64,000 nucleotides of DNA from Azorinus chamasolen (taxonomy: Eukaryota > Mollusca > Bivalvia > Cardiida > Solecurtidae): the NCBI GenBank assembly GCA_963576725.1, contig OY755242.1, positions 4,283,093 to 4,347,092 of the forward strand, in the 5' to 3' direction. The notes under the pieces are model-generated. The model was not told the DNA's origin and ran no database searches. It worked only from the letters and a program-made list of their open reading frames with translations. Made by a program: the position numbers and the translations under genes. This document shows positions 1-12,500 of this stretch, piece after piece. The first letter of the stretch is position 1. Each line of letters begins with the position of its first letter.

Positions 1-14
1 AAGGAAAGGGTTAA
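1..14 (+). mobile_element. end of a piggyBac-type MITE
   Basis: The first bases are the terminal GGAAAGGGTTAA of an A/B/C-type element whose body lies left of the window. Confidence 0.6.
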
Positions 15-189
15 TAGTATAAGTTCTTAGCAAGTGAACCTTTAGTCTGCTGTACAAAATGGTGCCTGGCTCATAACAATAGTGTCAAACAGTTTGGATC
101 CAGATGAGTTTAGGATCCAGGCTCTTTGTGAAGGTTATCACGTATTTGCCAGTAGTAGAGTAGAGGTGAATTCTTTACATGATAATTCC

Positions 190-365
190 TTTAAACACAC
201 TTGCAAACAATAGACCCAGATCAAATGGCTCCTGCAGGAGCTATCTGATCTGAAGGTCTGCAATGTTTGCTTTAAAAAAGATAAAAATTTGCTAGAGAAT
301 TTAGAACATCAAATGGTTAAGACCCTGATCCTCTAGGAGCCCTCTGATCTTGGTCTACACTGTTG
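190..365. repeat. two decayed A/B-type hairpin cores
   Basis: Hairpins at about 203-275 and 318-365 have the layout CAGATCA..GGCTCC/GGAGC..CTGATCT without recognisable outer arms. Confidence 0.5.
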
Positions 366-413
366 GGAAATACATGGGTAATCATATCCCACACTCAAAG
401 GTTTAATACTGTC

Positions 414-650
414 TTAACCCTTTCCTCCATAGGCTATTTTTAGACACAATCTCTTTGAATCAATCTACTGAAAAGGAGCATTTACTAGATAAAAGGAAAA
501 TGTTATAATTGTGTAGTACAGAAACCATTGTGATAAATAGAGCATTAAATTTTGCTCCCATGGAGCAAATGCTATATATTTATCACAATGGTTTCAAGAA
601 GTGACTATTATAGAGGTGTAGAAAGGCGTATTCATGGAGGAAAGGGTTAA
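414..650 (+). mobile_element. C-family piggyBac-type MITE (exemplar)
   Basis: TTAACCCTTTCCTCC to GGAGGAAAGGGTTAA. The body has ACAATCTCTTTGAATCAATC, then a hairpin with arms CATTGTGATAAATAGAGCA / TGCT.TATTTATCACAATG. TTAA plus CCC termini fit the piggyBac superfamily. No ORF, so non-autonomous. Confidence 0.85.
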
Positions 651-1104
651 ATTTATTTGTGTCAGTTGGAAATTTTGATTAAAGGTTTGCATACAAGGTA
701 CTTATTAATTAAATTTTTGAGTAACTTCTAGCTTATTTAGGCTTAAAAATAAATGTACTAAATTAGATTCAAACTATTTCCCTATGTTCCTAGACAATCT
801 AGCTGTTGGATCAGTCAGCCATGCAGTTCACTGATATTCTGTCAGTTTTTATCAATTTGAAAAAGCATACATGTAATAGGGTATAATGTGGAAATAATTA
901 ATTTGTTTAAAAATTTATTTATTTTGTCTTGCGTGGAATATTTAACCAAACTGAACAACTGCAAGAAAGGTGTTGGAGGAGATTCTGTTCAGATCTAGTA
1001 TTCTTGTAATAGATTTGATTCTGCCCTCCAACACTAAATATTTCTTCTGTAAAAAAAAAAAACAAACTATATTCTGCAGAACTGGACAATGTCCTAGGAA
1101 CAGC
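651..1104. other. intron sequence without recognised features
   Basis: AT-rich; only an A-tract at about 1051-1062 stands out. Confidence 0.4.
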
Positions 1105-1332
1105 TTAACCCTTTACTCCATAGATATTCATGTCAGAAATAATGACATTATGAATATTGATTAGATTATCGGTAATTGTTATAATAGCCTATGGACACAG
1201 GCATTTTTGGCCATGACAGAACTGTAGTCATATAGATCTGTGTTATAAACAAACAGAGCAGACCCTGATCAGACAGCCCCTACAGCAGCCGTCTGGCCTA
1301 ATTGGGTCTACTCTGTTTGTCAAGGCATATAA
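1105..1332 (+). mobile_element. A-family piggyBac-type MITE (exemplar)
   Basis: Starts TTAACCCTTTACTCCATAG, then ATTCATGTCAGAAATAATGA, an AT-rich arm with GGCCATGACAGAACTG, and the core hairpin AAACAGAGCAGACCCTGATC ... GGGTCTACTCTGTTTG. Intact copies end GGAGTAAAGGGTTAA; here the end abuts the next copy. Confidence 0.82.
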
Positions 1333-1628
1333 CCCTTTACTTCATGAATACTCCTGGAAAACACCTCCCCTTATGAATATGTATTGACCCTGTACTGCAT
1401 AAATATGCCTTTCTGTGCCTTTGCAAACAGAGTAGACATACTCAGATGGCTCTGACAGCTGTTTAATGAGGATCTGCTGTGTTTGCTCATGGACTAATAT
1501 AGATTTGATTCGTCAGTTTCTGCTTTGGCAAAAGTTTCATATGTTAATTATGCCAAGTTAAGAATTAATCAAAGTCATATTTATGAAGTCATCATTTCTT
1601 TTATGAATATTCATGAAATGAAGGGTTA
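1329..1628 (-). mobile_element. A-family MITE copy
   Basis: Reverse copy, from a duplicated terminus (AACCCTTTACTTCATG) to CATGAAATGAAGGGTTAA. The hairpin at 1424-1486 is asymmetric. Confidence 0.72.
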
Positions 1629-1699
1629 ATTCTAGTACTAAAAATACAAGATAAGGACATGTGTTGCAATGGTATACAATAGAGAATTAGATGATACAG

Positions 1700-1780
1700 A
1701 AACAAACAACAACCCCTGATCAGACAGCTCCTGTAGAATCCATCTGATATAGGTCTACTCAATTTGTAAGAGCATAAAAA
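1700..1780 (+). repeat. decayed A-type hairpin
   Basis: Core CCCTGATCAGACAGCTCCTG with a diverged right arm; no ends found. Confidence 0.5.
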
Positions 1781-1909
1781 GGGTGGGTTTTACAGGTAAT
1801 GGGCAATATATAGGAAGTATTTTTGGTGGGTATGTGTGCGTTCTGTTTGCATGTTACCATGGTTTCTTGTACTAACGATAATGACTGTATATCGTTTACT
1901 TACATGCAG

Positions 1910-1939
1910 CCTCCTCCGGTCTTTGTATCGTCTGTTATG
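1910..1939 (+). CDS. possible 30-nt microexon upstream of the PH domain
   Basis: The 30 nt are bounded by TTACATGCAG and GTAAGG. A perfect TACTAAC branch-site-like motif lies at 1870-1876, about 34 nt before the AG. In phase 0 it reads PPPVFVSSVM without a stop and would join the phase-0 start of the next exon (3508). This would fall in the BAR-PH spacer, which varies in the family. I do not recognise the peptide, so the support is splice-site geometry only. It could be a cassette microexon or chance. Confidence 0.42.
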
Positions 1940-2031
1940 GTAAGGAAATAGTGTGTTGTCATGTTGAAGAAAGTGTTGTTAGAAACCAATGTGTGTGATT
2001 ATTACTCTTGATAACCTATTACTCCATAATA

Positions 2032-2214
2032 CAGTAAAACCTATCTAATCTGGACATTCAATTTAGTACAATTATCTGTCTTGAAGACAGGTGGCAGCTG
2101 AATGCAGAGTGAAATTCCTAGAAGAGCTTTCTACTTTCACCCAGCATTAAGCAGCCACCTGCCTAAAGATATCTACATTTATCTCTCCTAGAAATTCGGT
2201 TGGGGGTGTCACTG
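2032..2214. mobile_element. D-family TA-type foldback MITE (exemplar)
   Basis: TA/CAGTAAAACC ends at left and CACTG/TA at right. The inner arms GACAGGTGGCAGCTGAATGC / GCATTAAGCAGCCACCTGCC surround a CTAGAAGAGC apex. TA duplication and CAGT termini suggest Tc1/mariner-pogo. Confidence 0.78.
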
Positions 2215-2239
2215 TATGCCTTTTAACCTCATTGCAAAA

Positions 2240-2310
2240 ACAGTAGATCCAGATCAAAGGCTCCTGTATGAGCTGTCTTAAATCAGTGTCTGCTCTGTTT
2301 GCTAATGAGA
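2240..2310. repeat. decayed A-type hairpin
   Basis: AGTAGATCCAGATCAAAGGC with a partner arm GTGTCTGCTCTGTTTGC. Confidence 0.5.
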
Positions 2311-2417
2311 TATTATAGCTCTGATTCTACTTGTGTGCCATCACAAATCCTTATGCTCCTGATGTCATTATAACAATTCAGCTAATTGATATTTACCTTG
2401 TGTGTGCCCTGTAGTAA

Positions 2418-2800
2418 TAACGCTGTCCGTCTGTCCATCTGTCCTGTCCATCTGTCCATCTGTCACAGTGTCAATTTGTTTTTTGTCTGCTCTCTGTAGG
2501 AAATTGTTTTCATCAGGTCTTTACCAAATGACTGAACTTATGTGTAGGTATGAAATCTAGGTAAAGTCTGCTAACCAATCAAATTACCTTAGGCATTTCA
2601 GGGATGTGGTCCTTGAATACATAAAAATAGACAAAATCAGCCTTGTCTGCTCTCTAAATTGAGCAGTTCCTATCGGATTGTTACCAAACTTGTTAAAACT
2701 GTTGGTCGCAATAATATCTCAGCAAAGTTTTATTACCAGCCAGATCTATTAAGACACTTTTGGGTTATGGCCCTTGAATAACAAAAAGTCGACAAAATCA
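2418..2800 (+). repeat. CTGTCCAT microsatellite plus diverged tandem-core repeat
   Basis: GTCCGTCTGTCCATCTG repeats at 2424-2465 lead into two diverged copies of a ~190-bp unit with ATAGACAAAATCAG..CTTGTCTGCTCTCT. This is the leader-plus-tandem plan also seen at 4742, 16640 and 29325. Confidence 0.5.
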
Positions 2801-2874
2801 GTCTTGTCAGTTCAGTTTGTACTGGCTGCAACAGGAAAGAACTGGCTGCAGTAACATTGCAAAGCATTTGGCAC

Positions 2875-3000
2875 AGTTAAAGTTCAGAAGCTTTGCAATA
2901 GTTAATAACAGAATAATTATTGACTTCATCCCCTCAGAGCTTTCTGCATTGCTTTCATTCTGCATTAAGCAGTCACCTGTGTACAAAATGCAAGAAGCTT
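2875..3000. repeat. D-type foldback fragment
   Basis: Carries CATTCTGCATTAAGCAGTCACCTG without intact ends. Confidence 0.45.
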
Positions 3001-3123
3001 CTTTTATTTATTTTTTTATGCCCCTGGATGTGTTATTAGAGAAATTAGAGATACTAGGGTATGTTTGGTACAATCCAACTCTGTGATGTTCTCAGCTTTA
3101 CCTGTGTTAGTATCTTTACAAAT

Positions 3124-3350
3124 CATTAACCTCATGAATATTCATGTAAGAAATAATGACATACAGTAATGTATATCTATTAGCTGAAATTTTATAATCC
3201 TATAATGGACACATGACTTTTTGGCTTTGGCAGAAACTGTAGAATCAGATAAATATGATTCCTTAAGCAGATAGGGCAGACCCAGATCAGACGGCTCCAG
3301 CAAGAGCAATATCTGATCTGGGTCTACTGTTTAGCAATGGCATGATAAAG
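3124..3350 (+). mobile_element. A-family MITE, right end lost
   Basis: Arm CATGAATATTCATGTAAGAA and hairpin with CAGATCAGACGGCTCC at about 3280-3340. Confidence 0.72.
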
Positions 3351-3507
3351 CATCTCTAGAATTCAAAGGCTATCGCCTATTCATCATACTTTTACATTTT
3401 TCGATGAAGAGACATTTTGTTTGAAATGTGATTGTAACTCGTTGGTAGTAAAAAGTGGTGAATTTGTAGTATCCACAGAATGCTGATTTTTCTGTATTGT
3501 TTTGTAG

Positions 3508-3580
3508 AAGTCAATGGATACGGCGGGGACGTTAAGGAGAAAATGGACAAGGGAGGGTTATCTCTACCTCATGGAGAAAA
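3508..3580 (+). CDS. ARHGAP26-like: PH-domain exon 1 (first strand)
   Basis: The acceptor is TGTTTTGTAG and the donor GTAAGTCT; 73 nt, starting in phase 0 and leaving one base. It encodes a basic lead-in and then [10 protein letters not shown], the opening beta strand of the PH domain (GRAF proteins have EGYLYVQEK here). The PH domain, next to the BAR domain, helps membrane binding. An A-family MITE begins 16 bp after the donor. Confidence 0.9.
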
Positions 3581-6500
3581 GTAAGTCTTTACCCATTTAA
3601 CCCGTTACTCCATAAATATGCCTTTCTACTCCTTTGCAAACAGAGAACACCCAGATCAGACGGCTCCTATAGGAGCTGTGTAATCAGGGTCTGCTCTGTT
3701 TTGTTTATGAAGTAATATGTATGTACATGTAGATATGATTCTACAGTTTCTGCCATGGTCAAAACATCCCGTGCCCATGTGCTATTACAGCAAATTAGTC
3801 TTATTAATATTCATGACTTCATTATTTCTTACATGAATATTCATGGAAAAAGGGGTTTAGAGTTTTGTTCTTCTGTACAGTTAATGTAAGTCTTAAAATA
3901 GGAATGGTCACTTGCATGCAGCAGCTTAGAAAATAATTCGAAAGAAAGCATAGCAGAGACTGATCAAGCTCCTCACATTTGACTGATATCTATATCCAGT
4001 GTTGCTAAGTATCCATGAGGAACCATATAACTGTACAAAGTAACTATGTAGTTATCTTGAACCTTTTTGTAATTCTGTCATCTACTCAATTGTCGTCTGC
4101 TGTTCCATTGTCATCTGCAACATTTTCAAAGTGGAGGAGACTGAGTGACAAACATTTTGTGGGTCATCTAGACTGTTTGCATTGGTCATAAATGGCATGA
4201 AATTGCACCACTAGCATGCAATTCAGTGGTATATGGTTGCCTTTTGCATGCAACATAATTTCTTTTTTTAACCCTTTCCCTGTTAAGTATTCATGTACAA
4301 TTTTAGCCATGTCAGAATTTGCAGAATCACATGTATTTCATTCCAGCAAACAGAGCTGATCTTGATCAGACGGCTCCTATAGGAGTCGTCTGGTGTGGAT
4401 CTACTCTGTTTGCAAACACATTAAAAGGCATTTATATAAAGGAAAGTGTTATGTAACCCTTTCCTCCATGAATATTTTTGTAAGAAATAATAATGTCATA
4501 AATATTGATTAGATTAAATTTTATAATAGCACATGGATAGAATGATCTTTTAGCCAGGCAGAAAGTATAGAAATATATCTTATGTTATTTCACAAACAAA
4601 CAGAGCAGGCCCTGATCAGGAGCAGTCTGATATGAGTCTGCACTGTTTGCAAAGGTGAAGAAGGTGTATTTATGTAGTCTAGGGTTAAATTTCAATGAAT
4701 TCTCTTCTTAAACATAAACTTTTTCAATTTTGATATTTTTTTTATGCCCCGATGATGATAGTCAGGGGGCATTATGTTTTGCAGATGTCCGTCTGTCTGT
4801 GTGTCACGCTTTTATGTGCAGTTGGTTGTTACAGTCACAAGTGTTATATGTCAGTAATTTCTACACTTATACACATGAATTTCACATCCACATTAATCAC
4901 CATTTGTGCTCTCATTTGGCAAGCCAAAGGTCAAGGTCAAATGACTTGGAAATTTTACGTGCAGTTGGTTGTCACATTTACGTACAGTTGGTTGTCACAG
5001 TTTTTCATTGTCTTTATCTCACTAACCATTATAACTATTGGCGTGTAATTGCATATACATATTAAACACCATCCATACTTTCATTGCCCACCCAGCCTAT
5101 GCTGCCCGCAAGGTCAAGGTCAAATGACTTAGGAATTTTACGTGCAGCTAGGCAAGCACCACCACGGGAGCATCGCTGTGTCTTACAGACACAATTTTCT
5201 AATTTTCTAGTTTATCAAATAACTTAATTGACACACTTGATACATTGATTTTCTGTCATGACTTTGACAAGAAGCACAGAATTGATGTGTAAAACTGTTT
5301 TATTGAACTAAACAGTTTTTCAAGAATAAATTGTTTATTTCTCCACCAAAACCTACATTGGGATCATTGTTAGAGTTCTCTCTTGTGTCTCTAAAGCATG
5401 ATCACAGCATTGGTTGTGATGGAGAATGAACAACTTTTTCTATGGCTCTGCTTTGGACATTGTTTGAAAAAAACTGAAAGTATAATTTTTTTTCATGGTG
5501 ATGCTAAACTCATATGTATACACAAGGTCCTTTTAGATATAAATAATTGTTCACAAAGCTCCAGATAGGATGTGTAGATTAAAATATTTTCATGTATAAC
5601 TTTTTTATTTCCCCTCCAAACCCTATGTTGTGACCATTCTTTAGAATCGTCTTGAAGAGAAGATTCTAAAGAGTGGTCATAACATAGGGTTTGATGGAGA
5701 AATGACAATTTTTGTATTTGAGTACGCACTGTTATCTGCAGCTCTACGTTCAGTAAACCTCCCTAGGTATTGGTGTACTACTAGCATTGATTCATTATTT
5801 CAGAGGCATTAGCCACAACTTGGACCAAGTACTGGTGCTGTTACAATAAAGACGACAAGAAATTCTACATGCTGCCATTCAACCAAGCCACTGGCAAACT
5901 TGTAAGTTATCAGTGCATATGAAGTAAACATACACTGAAAATGTACATTTTAGAAATACTGTAAAACCTCTCTATAATGACCACTAAATTGTGTTAATTA
6001 GTTGGTATTTTGGGCAGGTGGTTGCTTAAAGCAAGGTGAAAGTAAAACAGAACGCTCCTATAGGAGTGTTCTGTTTTACTTTTACATTGCTTTAAGCATC
6101 CACCTGCCTTTATAACAAAATACTTGATTTAATTTAGTGGTCGTTATAGAGAGGTTTTACTGTAAAACATTTACAGACCCTTATGATAATGGTCCATTGA
6201 TAAGCTCTTTGATTTTGATCATCACTGTTTACAATGCTTACTAAAAGTTATGTTTTCTTCTTTCAAAATGCCAACAATCATACATTCATTATTTCTTACA
6301 TGAATATTCATGAAGTAAAGGGTGTCAAATTTGCCTTCACTTGACCCTTTACCTCATGAATATTCATGTAAGAAATAATGAATGTTTGATTATTCAAGTC
6401 TAGACTGCCTTATGTGGCCTTCAGTGAGAGACAGTAAAGGAGGTCGTATATAACAGGGAGTCATATAAGACGGTCTGTTATTTTTAGAACTTTTTTTTAT

Positions 6501-9500
6501 CTTTCCAAAAAATCATCAAACTATGGCTCTATTTGTATGTTTTGCACTACATGTGCTACATCTTTTATACTTATGTCTGTCGATAAAACATTGCATGCAG
6601 TGTAGGCCAAGATCATCTGCTGCATCGGAAAATCAGCATCTGATCATGACAATGTCATGTACACTATTTATCAGGCCAGTCAAAGTAAAACAGGTGCTTG
6701 TGAATTGCAAACAGTGAAGACCCTGATCAGATGCCGCATTATCAACACAGCAACGGGTCTGTGTCTTCTGTTTGCACTTTCTTGTGGTTGGAGATCTCAA
6801 AACAGAGCTCATAGTGATTTCAAGTCTCTTGAGAAATCTCTTTCAGAATTCCTTTTTGCACCGTGCTCTTAAACCTTTCCCTGTTCTATGTTTATTGCAA
6901 GTTTCAATACCTACTGAATATTCATGTACCACATAGTTATAATGAAATATGGGAAGTGACATATTCTAACAATTTTAGAAAATATAAGAACAGATCTATC
7001 AAATTTATTTAGCAAACAGAGCAGACCCTGATCAGACGGCTCCTATAGGAGCTGTCTGATCTGGGTCTACTCAGTTTCCAAATGCATGAAAACATGTTTA
7101 TATGAGGGAAAGGGTTAAACCATTCAAATTCTTTATTATCAGTTGTATGTCGTTGGCACTTGCTGTTTGTACTGATATTGATCTAAAAATCTGCGAAATC
7201 GTTTATGCTTCACAAGTTCTAAATATATATCTGGTAAATGTTGACAAATGACGTCACACACACTTGCTAAATGCTGACAGATTTCAATGGTTGGCAAGGG
7301 TTACCTCCCCTAGCAGAAATGCTGTATTTGATATAAGCTATGCTTAGTTTAATTCCTTTGCAGAAGTTGTTTTACAGAAAATGGGCACCATTTTTATTTT
7401 AGCCTAAGCAAAACTCCATCGTGACACCATTTGCAATTTTGTGTAAACACCTGTGAAGAGAGTTTGTTATATGCATAAGGCAGAAAGTTGTTAATACCAG
7501 TCCCATAGTATAGGAAAATGCTTTTGGAGGACATTAGAGTCTGATGATGGAGGGAGTCCTTATTAGCAGGGAATCTTAACCCTTTCCTCCATAAATACGC
7601 CATTCTACACCTCTGTAAAAGTCACCTGTTGAAACCATTGTTATAAATAGAGCATTTGCTCTATTTATCACAATGGTTTCAAACTACAAAATTCTAAAAT
7701 TTTCCTTTTTTCTAGTTAATGCTCCCTTTCGGTAGATTTATTCAAAGTGGTTGGATCTAAATATAGCCTATGAGGGAATGGGTTAAAGACAGTCTGGACT
7801 GTAAATAGATGGTTGTATAAAAAGCATCATGAACAGAGGAGTTTTTACTAATGCAGAAATTGTTTTGAAATTTGCTGTGAGATTAAATGCATGTGCAGTC
7901 ATTTTTAATTTTCATGTATTAGTCTGTTATTTTTTCTGTCTTCAGACTCCAAGTGGAGAAACTGTTACATTAAAGGCATGTATACGAAGAGCGTCGGAAT
8001 CAATTGAAAGACGGTTCTGCATGGACCTAACAGTAAATGAAAAGTGAGTTAGTTTGTGTTATCCATAGCATAGTCCATTGAGAATAGGTGTCTTTGATTT
8101 GCCAAAAAGTACCGTAAAAGTTCCGACACTCAATCTCCCATCACCAAGGGTCTGTAAAACTGTATAAGTCAACCCGTTACTCAATGAATATTCAGGTATG
8201 AAATAATGACATCATGAATATTAATTATGTTAATTGTTATAATAGCACATGGACATAGGAATTTTTGGCCATGGCAGAAACTGTACAGTCATATCTATAT
8301 TATATAATAAACTAACAAAGGAGACCCTGGCCAGACAATTCCTATAGGAGCTATCTGATCTGGGTCTACTCCTTAAGGAGCCATTTGATCTGGGTCTGCA
8401 CTATTTGCCTAAGTTTGTCAGTTCAAATATCTAGGGTAGTTAGAGTAGATCTAGACTAGCTTCTACATCAGAGAGATAATATCTGGTCAGGTCCCAAGGT
8501 TATAAAACGTTTTGCTTGAGTCTGAAATCAATCTCAAGTATATGACCAGAACAATCAGATACTTGAGAATCATCTGAGACTCAGAATATTTATAACCTTG
8601 TGCCCAGGATCTACACATTGTTTGAAGTTTGACACACAGCATCTCGGGTATTTGTTTTATCCAACCTGACCTAACAGTGTAGACCCTGATCTGTGGTTAG
8701 TTCTCTGAGGCAGCAGGTTATTTGTATCTTCACTGCTTTGCAAAATACCATGAAGTACCTTTAGTGTATGACTAATAAGGTTTATCTTTGTTGTTTTTGT
8801 AAAGAAATGTTTAACCCTTTTCCTGTTCTATATTTAGGCCAAATATCAATATCTACTGAATATTCGTAAGCAAAATAGATATAAAGAAATATGGAAAGTG
8901 GAACATTGTAGACATTTTAGAAAGCAAAGAAACAGACCTATCAAAGTCTATAAGCAAACAGAGCAGACCCTGATCCTCTAGGAGCCGTCTGATCTGGGTC
9001 TACTCTGTTTGCACATGCGTTAAAACACGTTTTTATGAGGGAAAGGGTTAAGACACATTTCTTTGTCTGTAACTTTAACGCAACTTTAACATTGGTCTTA
9101 ACTTTTGAGCCAGTACAGATAGAGACTTGATATTTGGCATGCATATGTATCTCATAAAGCCGCACATTTTGAGGGGTGACATGTCAAGGTCAAGGTCATC
9201 CTTCAAGGTCAGAGGTCAAATATATGAGGGGGCATAGTGTTTCACAAACACATCTTGTTCGAATTATCATTGTTTTACTGTACTGATTAATAAAGTATGG
9301 TCTGTGAAGAATGAATAGCAGTGGATATTTTGCAACAGGGGACACTGCAGATTCAGATCTGTATCTGTCTATAAGCAAACAGGACAGATCCTGATTAGAC
9401 AGCTCTTGGTCTGCTCTTTTTGTGAAAGCGTAAACAGGCAAAATATAAAGTAAAGGATTAACATGATTTGTTCTTTCTGTTTCTAGGGCAACAGTGTTTA

Positions 9501-12500
9501 CATTCCAAGCATTATCGGAGGAGGACAGAAAGCTCTGGATGGATGCCATGGATGGCAAAGAACCTGTAAGTCCCATGCTCAAACCATGTATAGAATTTTA
9601 TAACAAGAAATATGCCTTGAACAACTGTGTTCATTAGTGTGACTGGACTTGTTGGAAGAATTCATTAAGGTTTTGACTGTATACCGTATAACGGGTTATT
9701 TTTACCTGCTGCTTATTTTTACGACCAACGTCATTTTCGTAAAAATATTCCTCATATATTTCCGCCGCGTAAACTCCGGTAAAAAGATCTAGTATCTAGC
9801 ATTTGAATTTAACCGTAAGCATGGTAATCTTATCAAAGTCACCATATTCTTCCGATACACTAGCGCGACATGTTATTGTCAATACCTATGCATGTAGTGC
9901 ACAGGTGTTTTAGTGCATTGTGTAATAGGCTATCAGCATCAACACAAAATAAGAAGAAACAACACATTATCTGACAAACATTTCTATTGGCCGAAATCGA
10001 AACATACGAGAGGAGATGAGACAGACATCCAATCAGATGCACGGTAACTAACTGATTACGATATTGTAGCTGGTTTCAGTCACTTACTGAATTTGTCAGA
10101 TAAAGCGGGGCACAATTGCTGCATCAGTTTCGTCCCTATTGCTATGGCGCTCATAACGTATATTTTATTTACCAACTTCATTTCTGCGGCAGTGGCAGAA
10201 CACTGGACCATAACAAACATTGGGATAAATGTGTACATGTAGTACAACATGGTCAATTACGTTAATTATGTTGTTTGATGCCCATGGCGATAGCCTGTAC
10301 ATGTGTTTGCTGCACAGTTACCGTGGTAGGTGTGAACACTTGTCAAACTGCGACATACAGTTGACTTTGTATTAAGCAAACTATTGTGAATTTTTGATGA
10401 TGTAAACTTTTGATGAGCTAATTTTTTACGTGTCTTCATAGATTTGTAAAAATAAAAGTCTTATAAAATCAAATCATGTGTTTTTACCCCAAATCCGTAA
10501 ACTTTTACAGCAGTAAAAATTACCCATTATACGGTATGTCCTTTGAAAACATAATTATCCATGTCAGAACTATTGACTGTACAAATATTACCAGAATTTT
10601 TATAATGGCATGATTAACATGAGCACTTTTACCATGGCAGAAACGGTATAATAGATATATTGATCTCCATTAGGAAACAGAGCAGACCATGATCAGATTC
10701 TCCTACAGGAATTGTCAGATCTGGGTCTACTCTGTTTTCAGAGGCATTCAATGATGTATTTGTGGAGTAAAGGGTTAAATGGTAGTGCATGCAGTATTCG
10801 AAAGCATTTTGAATGACAAAACGGCTGGAGCCCTCTAATCTGGGTCTGCTAATTAGGGCTGTCACGGTTAGACAATTCTTGAACCGGTTAATCGGGAACG
10901 CCGAACCGTAACCGGTTAACCGCCATATTTATCATCCGTGTCAGACTGTATATAGGATAAAGCATGGTGCGCTATATATTCTGAAATTAAATCCTATTTG
11001 AGCCGAAATAAGACTTGAAAAACCTGTTGACATCCTGCTTGACTCATTTGTTGACCTAAACCATATAACCATGCATTTCAATCTGGTATATTTATGACGA
11101 AAGTGAAAGTAAGAATCGTGTTTACCTTTCGAGTCTGAACTTCCGCTGGACTGGTCTACTGTAAAATTATCAACTTCCGTTATGAATGTGTACTGACTAA
11201 AAGTGCAGGTTCGATTCCCTTCCACTTTACCGTAATGCTTGTAAAAGTAATAGTACACACTACACAGAGACGAGGAAAACTGGATAAAATTGGGAACGAA
11301 CAAACATTGGTTTATTGGTAGACAAGTATACATGATTAACCACTGTTAGGCAAGTGGAAGACTGTGTTACCTTTCAATTAGATTTGAGAACTTGAGACAG
11401 GTTTTTTTTTAATTAGCGTGTAAACGTGATACGTAGCTCGACGTGAATTATGTTTACAGAAGATGATATGTATATGGTTTACAGCCCCAAATAGTCAGAT
11501 ACCTGCACTTTTCTCCATCATAGCATGTCGAAGGGAAACAAAATGACTTAAATGAGATATGACAGTATAAGATAATATTTTAGCGTAATTTACTTTCCCA
11601 AGTTATTACAGCCGGTTCACGGTTAGTGAAATTTTGAACCGGTTAGAACAACGAACCGAACCGTCAACGATTAACCGAGTAACCGTGACTGCTAATACAC
11701 TTCTCACGTTCAAAAGGTAAAATACAGATTAGACTGTATTTCTGCTGGATCTGAGCTTTGTTTTCAAGGAAAATTTAAGCAGAGGATATTTTCTTAGTGT
11801 TAAAAAGTTTTCTCTGAATATTCATGCCAGACTCTCTCTTGTGGATATTTACCCTTTACTCTATGAATATTCATGTAAGAAATAATGATGTTATGAATAT
11901 CAAATTACATTCATGTTTATAATGGCATTTTTTCTTTTCAGATTTATAACAAGCCTAACAGTACATCTGAAGACTGTGAGTTGCTTTTCAGTTAATTGAC
12001 ATTAAAATACTGTAGAGCCTGTATAGAGGTCACTTGAAAAGAAGTTGACCGTCTAACCCTTTCCCTCATATAAACGTGTTTTCACGCATTTGCAAACAGA
12101 GTAGACCCTGATCAGGGTCTGCTCTATTTGCTAATAGAATTTGATAGATATGTTTCTTTACTTTCTAAAATGTCTACAATGATCCACCTTCAATATTTCG
12201 TTATACCTATTTTGTTTATGAATATTCTGTAGGTATTGAAATTTGGCCTAAATACAGAACAGGGAAAGGGTTAAAGACATTTCGAAAGGAATGTTGACCC
12301 ATTAACCCCATGCTGTGTATTTAGGGAGCTGACTTTCAAGCATCTGATGCACAAACTTATAAGGCGGGCTACCATCACAGAGGATCAATATATTATTGCA
12401 TAACTTTATCTCTTATGGCTATGGACCCTGACTGGACACTGCAGGAGCACAGCTGGATACTGTGTATATATATATAGGGGGGGGGGGGGTGGTTCACTTA

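Noticed and set aside
7829..7945. Upstream in-frame ATG before the PH exon at 7946
   Set aside because: The frame is open by chance; the polypyrimidine-AG acceptor at 7945 and family alignment place the exon start at 7946.
9196..9582. 128-codon minus ORF
   Set aside because: Antisense to the PH exon at 9487-9565 and running through repeat sequence; a shadow frame.
10941..11333. 130-codon minus ORF inside the hAT element
   Set aside because: I could not find hAT transposase motifs in it; the element is only 835 bp and non-autonomous. Left as unassigned frame.
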